Source: Entrophospora sp. SA101 (Eukaryota > Glomeromycota > Glomeromycetes > Entrophosporales > Entrophosporaceae). Taken from it: a stretch of DNA of 10,778 bases. The translations under genes were made by a program, and so were the position numbers. How positions within the stretch are numbered: the stretch's first letter is position 1; each line of letters begins with the position of its first letter. Positions 1 to 6,575 of the stretch are shown piece after piece. The DNA lies in the NCBI GenBank assembly GCA_958430865.1, contig CAUDNR010000215.1, positions 26,629-37,406 on the forward strand, written 5' to 3'. The notes beneath the pieces were generated by a model, which searched no databases, was not told the origin of the DNA, and worked only from the letters and a program-made list of their open reading frames with translations.

Positions 1-480
1 ATTGACTACCACCTGTGTGATTGATTCAATCATTAATGCTAAATAAACAAATGATTTCAGAATAATACCTTTCATTGGAAGAGTGGAATAAAAATAATTA
101 CTTTTTAAATATAATTATATATATCTTTAATAAAACAAACATGACTTAGCTACTTAATCATTTCTTTGTATCTGAATGCCTCCATCCATCAAATCTTCAT
201 GATGGCCATGATTATTCTTCAATACATTTGATGTCATCATTGACATAACAAACAATTGCATCACACAGGTAATAAATAATACCAAGACCATGCAGAAATG
301 AAATTTTTAATAATGCGTGTCTACCCAGATCTCTGGTGTTCACAAGAATAAATAAATAGGGAGGATCAAAAAAAAATATTTTCCTTCCCGTTGTATAGTT
401 CCTTATGAATAGAATAATAAATCTGATGTTGATTGCAGGTGTCAGATTTAATTTAAAACTTTCCTATCACAAATATGCAA
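1..480. other. AT-rich intergenic stretch, no gene seen
   Basis: I see no coding exon here on either strand. The only structure I noticed is an 11-bp inverted pair, acctgtgtgat at 11-21 and atcacacaggt at 260-270. No matching flanking duplication is visible, so it is not called as a transposon. Composition is near the AT-rich background and clearly lower in GC than the following segment. Confidence 0.5.
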
Positions 481-1330
481 GCGCTGTGCAAAGCATCAAT
501 TCAGCACCATGGAATTTTCTCCACAGGTGAAAGTGACTTGAACAAGTTGGAAGGCTTTGGACAAAACTTTTACTTATCTTCCCCTCAGACCAGGCTTGGC
601 TGTCACCATATGGGCATTGATCACTGATAGCTGGTGTTTGTGTGATGATTGCTGCATGTTATTGCCACACTAGCATAAAAGTTGGCACCTGCAACTGGTA
701 TGAAATTCTGCAGCTCAGGAGGTTGCAACCTGGGAAGTTGCTGTTTTGGATTTTCCCTGAATTCCGAGATTTAAGTCCTGGGTTGCTGTCTTGTCGGTGG
801 CATGCCTATTCACCAACAACCCTACCCCCATTTAGATAACAAATTCAGTTGGTCAAACAAAAAATCACCAAAAAACAGAACATTTATGAATTAATTTATA
901 CAAAACATACCAAACAAAATCCAAACCATTTTATTACTAACATCAGAGCCCAAACACAATTTCAGGGTCACCATAACCTCCCATGCTTGAAACGAGCTGC
1001 AGATTCTCTTAATATTCCTCCAGAGTTTGTGACCTGGTCACAGAGCCATCCTTAGAGGTAGGATCATTGCAGTCGACTTGTCAGCCTTCTCTGGTCTGGG
1101 TGCTGTGAGGGAAGATTAGTGAAAACATCCTTGACAATTGATGCAGTCTCGATAAACTCCAGAGCATAGCGATCCCCCCCTGGAATTCAGTTGCATTGTT
1201 GTATCATTGGGGGAGGCAAGTCAGATTAGCCTTTGTACACGAGGAACAAGAGAATGACTGTAACGTGTTCAGGGTAGCGTGCATGCTTCAACACTTGTCA
1301 AATTTCCGATAATCAAACGTCACGTATCGA
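480..1330. other. GC-elevated island without a convincing gene
   Basis: Hand counts on sample 60-base lines give about 43% (541-600), 45% (721-780), 47% (1081-1140) and 48% (1141-1200). Most of the rest of the window is nearer 20-33%. Open frames inside it (642-839, 849-1055) show no recognisable domain, and I could not chain them with neighbours through splice sites. A 10-bp palindrome ggttgcaacc sits at 721-730. CpG becomes commoner toward 1280-1330. It could be non-coding transposon or LTR sequence, an RNA gene, or transferred DNA; nothing visible decides between these. No terminal repeats were found by eye. Confidence 0.5.
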
Positions 1331-1660
1331 AATGTTTCATATTTGGATTGTGACTTTTTCAACAGTCAATGCTTGCCTTGACATTTTCTTGTAATTAATT
1401 ATATATTTAATATTAATGTTAATAATATTAATATGATTACAGGCCAAATACCAATTGTTTACCATCTTGATGAGAATCTTATTACCCAGCAAGATCTGCT
1501 CCACGTTTTGATTTAAAAGACATATCAATGCAAATTAAAAAAAGTTACCTCTGGTTAGTTATTAACACGTCTTCAGAGCCAAACTATATTGAATAACATC
1601 ACTCGCGTTTTGTCATCTGTCAAAAAATAAATTGTTTTTCAAAAAAAAAAAATCAATTCG
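1331..1660. other. AT-rich spacer with a weak split-ORF candidate
   Basis: A GT-AG intron-like segment lies at 1391-1442. Joining 1369-1390 to 1443-1516 would give a 31-residue plus-strand peptide ending PIVYHLDENLITQQ plus nine residues. The opposite strand is also open across the same region and also has a GT-AG pair. This ambiguity and the short length mean I do not call a gene. Confidence 0.3.
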
Positions 1661-1667
1661 CGTCTGT

Positions 1668-1698
1668 CCAATAGGATAAATAATTAATGCGTACGCGT
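1668..1698 (+). promoter_or_regulatory. Putative promoter: CCAAT box and MCB-like ACGCGT upstream of the nuclease-like gene
   Basis: A CCAAT sits at 1668-1672 and an ACGCGT hexamer (the fungal MluI cell-cycle box consensus) at 1693-1698. They lie about 70 and 45 bases before the ATG at 1742, followed by a T-rich tract. CpG is rare around here, so acgcgtcg stands out. Function is inferred from consensus and position only; single short motifs are weak evidence. Confidence 0.3.
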
Positions 1699-1741
1699 CG
1701 ATCAATCACAAAATTCTTGTTTTCTTATTTTTTTTTGCAAA

Positions 1742-3959
1742 ATGCCACCCAAAAGAAAGTGCAATCAAAGAAGTCGCGAAGGACAAAAAGAACAACACGA
1801 GTAAGTGTTTATCGTAAGAATGGTGGTGGTGGTTATCGCCCGCCACTCATCGTTACTCTAGTTAATTAAAATTTTGGTATTTTTGTATTTACACAAAGAT
1901 TCACAGAAAACAATTTCGAGCAATTTTCTAAGAAAATTAAAAGGTAGATTTTATTATTTATTGAGATTACTCTTTATTCTACATAACCAAACTTTATGTT
2001 TTATTCTATTTAAGTGATTCAAATGATGATAGTCCCGATGAAACACAGAGTACATCAGACCACGAATATTTTCCTTCTTCTTCATCTGAAGCATCATATG
2101 ATACTTTTACAAAAATCAAAAAGAATGTTTATACTTTTGATTGTCTAGTAGGTCTCGGAGAAGAGGATCCAAAATTAACTGAAAATCTATTAGAGTAATG
2201 TCTAAATTTTATGATTCAAATTTGATGGAAGGCAATTTGTACTAAAAGTTTTTTTGAATTTGTATATAGTGGGTAATTGACGATTATGATATCTCAAAAT
2301 TATTAATGGAATACCGTGCATGTGCAATAAAAAATTTAACAAGTGAAAATATAGATATATCAGAGCTTTTGTAAGTACTAGATTTTCTAATCCTTTATTA
2401 GTTTAAAACTGTGGATTTTGTGATAGGATTGACTTATTCTTTCATATATATGAAATTTCAGATCAATTAAACATATATTTCTCCTAGAACAAAATGATAA
2501 TGCTGGTATTCAAATGTTTTTTGATTTTGTTAAATGGAAGAAAATGTTTGTTCAAATTGTTTCCGAGTTACCTACATATGAGATATCAATTGATAGTCTG
2601 GAGTGTTGTCATGTAGTCGGAAGAGTAAGATTTTTTGGAAGGATCTGCTAGATATGTGACATTAGTCTTTGAAACTGATTATTATACATTTGTTTAACTA
2701 GGTTGCAAGTTCAAATATCGATGAATGTGAGTCATCAATAAGAAAATCAAGAAAAAATATGGCAACTCAGAAGATATTATATTAGATGTTCTTTATTCAG
2801 TGTAAGCATTTTCATGATTGAACATCCCATATCATTTCCATTTTGACTTTTCTTACATATTTGCACTTTCCTCATCATGCTATAGTATCAAAAATTTAGA
2901 AAATAAGACAAAGAGTAGAAAAGAAGATACATTTGTGCATGACAATATAGAACCAATGTTAAACTATTTTTTTCCGAATGGCAAATTATATAGATGTGAA
3001 TGGTAGGTATCTTAGTATTATTTGCATGTTTTGTGGCAACAATTACTGATCATACCAGTGTGCTATTACCAGGTCAACTACAGTCTTAGAGGAATCAGCA
3101 CATCGTAAAAAAAAATTTGATCCAACATTGATAGGAAATAAACCAGATTTTTCAGTTTATAATATGTTCAAAGAGTCTAATCATAATCTTTTAGTGATGG
3201 AAGTAAAACCTGTAAAGCCTAATACAAATCCATTATTCAGTGATCTAAGAAAACTTGGCAATGAGATGAAAGATATAATAGACAAGTGCATAGAAGATGG
3301 CATTTATGATGATAGGTTAAAAATTTGTGGCATATTGTTAGAAGGCAAGCAAACAATCTTTCATATGTTTTTCTTTGTATAAACACTTATTTATGAATAT
3401 AATCAATGCTTTTCTTATAACTAGTGCATGAATGTGACGTATTTGTGATGGATATCAAACATGATGCTGTATATAGGATGGTACACTTGGGAAAGTTCTT
3501 TGCACCACGTAATTGTTATGATTTGAGTGTAATTTCTTCAGCAGTTGAATTATTATCAACAATAAAGGTCAGCAAAGTATTTCTGGATGATAATCTCATG
3601 TCATATAATATACTAATTCTTTCATTTTTTACAAAAAGTCAATTGTCACAGAGTCTGCACAAATTTGTATTAATAGTTTGAGGTCACAAAACAATCAAAA
3701 GATAATAAAATGAAAAGTATGATTAGGAATTCTTATCATACACCAATTAAATATGCAGTGAAAAAAGAAATGGAAATTAAAAGAACATTACTGGTATGTG
3801 TCAATATACATGTAATTTTTCACCAATAATCTCTAATCATAAAAATTTTTTTTCACCATATAATATGCTTAAGCAAATAAATTCCTGGAGTCAAAGCTGA
3901 AAAACCTAAAATTAGTTGCTGAAATGCATGATTATATTAATACTGAACAAAATTTTTAA
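1742..3959 (+). pseudogene. PD-(D/E)XK nuclease-like gene, 11 exons, disrupted by single-base losses
   Basis: The product would be a nuclear nuclease-like protein; its substrate and role are unknown. Exons inferred from splice sites, phase and continuous protein character: 1742-1800, 1899-1943, 2015-2195, 2270-2370, 2462-2624, 2702-2801, 2886-3002, 3073-3344, 3425-3567, 3639-3793, 3874-3959; introns are 70-98 nt. Counting the missing bases, the product would be about 474 residues. It starts MPPKRK (NLS-like), then has an acidic, Ser-rich linker, then helical regions. Exon 8 carries KPDFSVY (D about 281) and MEVKP (E299, K301), the D...ExK arrangement of PD-(D/E)XK enzymes. Reading continuity needs one extra base at four places: the exon 3 donor (about 2195), the A-run 2752-2757, the A-run 3707-3710, and between 3874 and about 3900. 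For the last, an alternative donor at 3798 would remove the need. Intron 8 is GC-AG. The family resembles uncharacterised fungal restriction-like proteins; no family name is certain. Confidence 0.72.
3345..3424 (+). other. GC-AG intron (intron 8 of the nuclease-like gene)
   Basis: The exon ends gaag and the intron begins GCAAGC, a good match to the AG|GCAAG consensus of minor GC-AG introns. It ends in AG at 3423-3424. Splicing joins a lone g to tg, making a Val codon, and continues as HECDVFVMDIKHD. Reading through instead gives KQTIFHMFFFV and a stop. No GT donor in this stretch gives the right phase. Confidence 0.7.
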
Positions 3960-4296
3960 AAAATAGATTTATTGAAAATGTTTTATACAATAGTATAAAT
4001 AATAATATAAATATTAAACTAATGCTTAAAGTTTACATTCAGTTGTCTTTCATGAATGCTGGTTTGGATTTTTGGTTTCATAAATCTAATACCTAAGTAT
4101 TTCTGTTGTTCAAAAGTCAATAAATATTTCTAAGCTGCTAATTGGAATTTTTATAGATAACATAACATATCAACAAATGAAATCAACTTCTAATAGTGCT
4201 GTTCTATAGTAGGTCTGATATAGAATAACTTCATATTAATTATTTTATGCAGCGGTAATCCTATATAAAAAAAACGAAAAACAAATAATTGTGGTG
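3960..4296. other. AT-rich spacer between the nuclease-like gene and the MITE
   Basis: No exon with convincing protein character was seen on either strand. It contains short A/T runs and scattered AATAAA-like hexamers that could serve as the 3' end of the upstream gene, but none stands out. It ends in the left copy of the 9-bp duplication attgtggtg (4288-4296). Confidence 0.5.
4288..4296. repeat. Target-site duplication, left copy
   Basis: The nonamer attgtggtg occurs here and again at 4632-4640, immediately outside the two ends of the MITE. It is exact over 9 bases; the next bases outward differ (a versus c at the paired position). Confidence 0.8.
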
Positions 4297-4631
4297 GAAT
4301 ACTCTTACCACACCTACCTCGGTTACACGAATCCAAACCAAGAACCCATGACAGTCAGTAGAGATTCTGTACAACTTTCAATTCCGTACACTATTTTTTT
4401 TGCTCCGTATATTTTTTCTACGGAACGGAATTTGTGAATTCTGAAAATTTGATTGGTGGGGGAGTCTGTACGATCTTCGATTCCATATTTTTGTTTCATA
4501 CATAGCATTTTTTACTACAGAGGCGCACATGTATGGAATATGGAACCTCTATAGACTCCCCCATGATTGGTAGAAAATATCTTAAAAAAACCTTGTCGTG
4601 TAACCGAGGTAGATGTGGTAAGAGTTTTTTC
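4297..4631. mobile_element. Non-autonomous TIR element (MITE), probably Mutator-like
   Basis: About 335 bp. Inverted repeats of 30 bp at 4301-4330 and 4596-4625 differ at one position; both inner arms contain acctcggttacacga. Toward the outer ends both termini read GAA, with a small indel (GAATACTC versus GAAAAAACTC). The element is bounded by the direct repeat attgtggtg at 4288-4296 and 4632-4640, a 9-bp target-site duplication. Mutator-like (MULE) elements typically make 8-10 bp duplications, so that superfamily is the best guess. No transposase is encoded. Open frames on the minus strand through 4323-4708 are by-products of the repeats. Near-identical TIRs and an exact duplication suggest a fairly recent insertion. 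Confidence 0.85.
4361..4570. repeat. Three related sub-repeats inside the MITE
   Basis: A unit reading roughly [g/a]agtctgtac..ttc.attcc[g/a]ta occurs at about 4361-4398 and again at about 4461-4490. A third copy lies in inverted orientation at about 4538-4560, sharing ttccatat and gggggagtct with the second. Copies two and three therefore form an inner inverted pair within the TIRs. A small hairpin, tccgta...tacgga, lies near 4404-4424. The transcript or single strand could fold into a long imperfect hairpin. Confidence 0.6.
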
Positions 4632-4640
4632 ATTGTGGTG
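4632..4640. repeat. Target-site duplication, right copy
   Basis: Exact second copy of attgtggtg directly after the right end of the MITE, matching 4288-4296. Confidence 0.8.
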
Positions 4641-4756
4641 TTAAACAATCCCTGAAATTCTTGGTAATACAAATGTTCACTTGTCTGGTTTTGTTGCAGT
4701 ATGCCCATTTAATACCAAATCAATAAAGTTTTCAAATGATATAAAAACTTATTTAG

Positions 4757-4924
4757 TACAACTTTGAAGAGAGATTTGGATATAAACTTTTGTCTAAGGA
4801 TAGAACAATTACAAACCAACCTATTCTTCGGCTGCTTGATAATGATGATTGCGAGAAGAAACTTGAAGTTGAGGAAAGGACAAAATACGGTTTTTTGAAT
4901 TGGGGAAAGTTTATTGTCGATTAG
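4757..4924 (+). pseudogene. Orphan terminal exon or gene remnant, unidentified
   Basis: A frame of 55 codons plus TAG begins right after a possible acceptor (acttatttag) and reads YNFEERFGYKLLSKDR..., later LLDNDDCEKKLEVEE and TKYGFLNWGKFIVD before the stop. Charged, aromatic and Gly content is unlike random AT-rich translation, so it is probably coding in origin. No start codon or matching upstream exon is visible. A second open stretch just upstream (4699-4764, CPFNTKSIKFSNDIKTYLVQ) would join it if one T in the run at 4763-4765 were extra. The MITE sits only 125 bp upstream and may have displaced or broken the rest of the gene. I do not recognise the family. Confidence 0.45.
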
Positions 4925-5613
4925 CCATACAAAACACTCGCTTTGAATTTAACTCCTCGAACCAAAGTATTGGAACGCAGTTTACACAAATTATGTTATC
5001 ATAGACATGCATATAAAAATTTATCATAAAAATGAGTTCGATTAAATTTGTAAAAATTTCGTGAATTCTCAAAATTTTACATAATAAAAGAAAAGAAAGC
5101 TGTTTTTGTGTAAAATACGATGTTTCCAAACGCCTAGAAAATTAAAATAATAAAATAAAAATTTTCATTTATTTAAGTTTAATAAAGCTTTGGGTGCCAG
5201 CATACATATCAAAATATTTACAAAGAACAAATCGTTTGAAAGTTCAAATTGTTTTCAAATGTTAACGAAGCTTAGCATTCTTGTTTTTATTTTGCTTATT
5301 TACTTATTTTCGAATGCAAAATAGATTATTCTTTCAAGATGAAGTAATATCAATTATAAAACACAATTTTGTGGCCAATGAACCTGTATTGAAATTTTTA
5401 TCGTACATTTGTACAAAGTTCTTACATTGTTTAATCGGAGAATATTTGAATCTATAAATTTATAATGTTAATACATTGACATGTCTCAAACTCTCAATAT
5501 TATGTGGTTAATAATTATATTTATTTAGAAAATAAAACACATAATAATAATAAATAATAAAAATAATATATAAATATATCATAACAAAATACTAATTATA
5601 ATAATAATTGTTA
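4925..5613. other. AT-rich spacer, no confident gene
   Basis: Mostly A/T runs, with TAA/TA-rich low complexity at about 5520-5600. The one stretch with some protein character is a 47-codon plus-strand frame from the ATG at 5314 to the TAA at 5455-5457 (MQNRLFFQDEVISIIKHNF...). It has no recognised domain and no clear promoter, so it is not called as a gene. Confidence 0.4.
5520..5525 (-). terminator. Putative poly(A) signal (AATAAA) for the Asn-rich gene
   Basis: AATAAA on the minus strand about 90 nt past the TAA of the Asn-rich ORF. In such AT-rich DNA the hexamer is common, so support comes from position only. Confidence 0.35.
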
Positions 5614-5979
5614 TTAATTTTGATTTTTCAAATAATCTATTATTTGCTCCATTTCAAAATAATGTTGATTCATCTTCAACATATGGTCTCTAATCATTGA
5701 CATGTGGTTAGAAATTGAAAGAATTAAATAATTGCTGTTATATCTGATGGCATTATTATTAATATTTCCAGGATTCAACAAAGTGCTATTAAAGTTGGGA
5801 GCACTGTTAGGGTTGGGATTTAAATAGGGATTGCTACCGTTATTATTGTTATTGCTATTAACGTATAAAAATTGTTGTAGTGGAGTTGTATTAATAATAT
5901 CATTCGATGGTGGATTGTTGCTGGTTACATAAGGGTAGGTGGGACTATAACCAACATGAGTTAATTGTTGTTTATACAT
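5614..5979 (-). CDS. Small intronless Asn/Pro-rich hypothetical protein (121 aa)
   Basis: An uninterrupted 121-codon frame from an ATG at 5979. I do not recognise the protein. Residues about 1-35 are rich in Tyr, Pro and Thr (GYSPTYPYVTSNNPPS). Residues about 40-80 are low-complexity Asn/Pro/Ser (NSNNNNNGSNPYLNPNPN). The last 35 residues (about 85-121) look helical and amphipathic (SMIRDHMLKMNQHYFEMEQI), possibly a short coiled coil. No signal peptide or membrane segment is apparent. A TATAAATA lies about 50 bases before the ATG and an AATAAA about 90 bases after the stop, which favours a real transcript. The prion-like Asn-rich N-terminus followed by a helical tail is common in regulatory or RNA-associated fungal proteins, but that is only analogy. 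Confidence 0.5.
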   Translation of the reverse strand: MYKQQLTHVGYSPTYPYVTSNNPPSNDIINTTPLQQFLYVNSNNNNNGSNPYLNPNPNSAPNFNSTLLNPGNINNNAIRYNSNYLILSISNHMSMIRDHMLKMNQHYFEMEQIIDYLKNQN

Positions 5980-6028
5980 TTTTATTTTTTTTAAAAAAAT
6001 GCATTTTTCATTTTAGTTTTTTGGAGCA

Positions 6029-6036
6029 TATTTATA
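6029..6036 (-). promoter_or_regulatory. TATA box for the Asn-rich gene
   Basis: Minus-strand TATAAATA within cttataaatatgctcc, ending about 50 bases upstream of the ATG at 5979. Good consensus and spacing; T/A richness of the region lowers confidence. Confidence 0.4.
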
Positions 6037-6489
6037 AGATTTTTATTTTTATTTTTTTCGGAGTAAAAAACTAAATAAATTACATTCTAGAGATAAAAAA
6101 ATATATTTCCTCAATTTTTACTTATCAAAATCACTTTTGATAATAGATAACTGATAAAAAATTTGTTTCGCTTATCTTTTGATGGTAAAAATACTCCACA
6201 CCTCAAAGTAAACAAATATGGTTGTAACTCTTTATTTGTTTTTTTTTTGTGGGATATAACTGAGGTGATATAAAAGGAAACTCAGATGTGAAAGTATAAG
6301 ATTAAAGGAATGAACTTTAAATACTGTAATGATCGACGATCTAAAATATTACAAATTTACAAAAATGTCAATGAGAAAATAATTTCTTATCATCACTAAT
6401 CTTGGGACATAAATATTCAGTAATCAACCAATCAACCAATTCATACGATTTCACAACTTTGGGATTCTTCGTGAAATCTTCAGTAAACT
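6037..6489. other. Intergenic spacer
   Basis: AT-rich. A plus-strand TATAAAAGG occurs at 6269-6277, followed at 6310-6399 by a 29-codon frame (MNFKYCNDRRSKIL...). The peptide is too short and featureless to call. No other structure was seen. Confidence 0.35.
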
Positions 6490-6495
6490 TTTATT
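6490..6495 (-). terminator. Putative poly(A) signal (AATAAA) of the amidase gene
   Basis: Minus-strand AATAAA about 81-86 nt past the amidase stop codon (6576-6578), within an A/T-rich tail. Position is reasonable for a fungal 3' UTR. Confidence 0.45.
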
Positions 6496-6575
6496 TATAA
6501 ATAAATAATGTGATTTATATGATTAATATCTGTAAATTAACTGCGGTAAAATACTCTTAATTTCCTTGTTTTTTT

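Noticed and set aside
642..1055. Two plus-strand open frames (642-839 and 849-1055) in the GC island
   Set aside because: No recognisable domain, no convincing splice links to each other or to neighbours, and the second starts at a non-ATG codon. They are best explained by fewer stop codons in a GC-richer segment.
1337..1528. Minus-strand frame of 63 codons
   Set aside because: Starts at TTG, contains an Asn/Ile-only low-complexity run from AT-rich DNA, and competes with an equally good split frame on the plus strand.
1687..1869. Plus-strand ATG frame starting MRTRRS
   Set aside because: Overlaps exon 1 of the nuclease-like gene in another frame and runs through its GTAAGT donor into the intron.
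2818..3681. Three stand-alone plus-strand frames (2818-3006, 3128-3382, 3424-3681)
   Set aside because: They are exons 7, 8 and 9 of one spliced gene plus intron read-through. Phases at 3002/3073 and 3344/3425 join exactly.
4323..4708. Two minus-strand frames across the MITE
   Set aside because: They follow the TIR and sub-repeats, have no protein family character, and the second runs out of the element into flanking DNA.
4911..5129. Minus-strand frame of 72 codons
   Set aside because: Starts at TTG, is hydrophobic with no domain, and overlaps the end of the better supported plus-strand remnant.
6310..6399. 29-codon plus-strand frame after TATAAAAGG (6269-6277)
   Set aside because: Too short, no conserved feature, and only about 33 bases from the TATA to the ATG.
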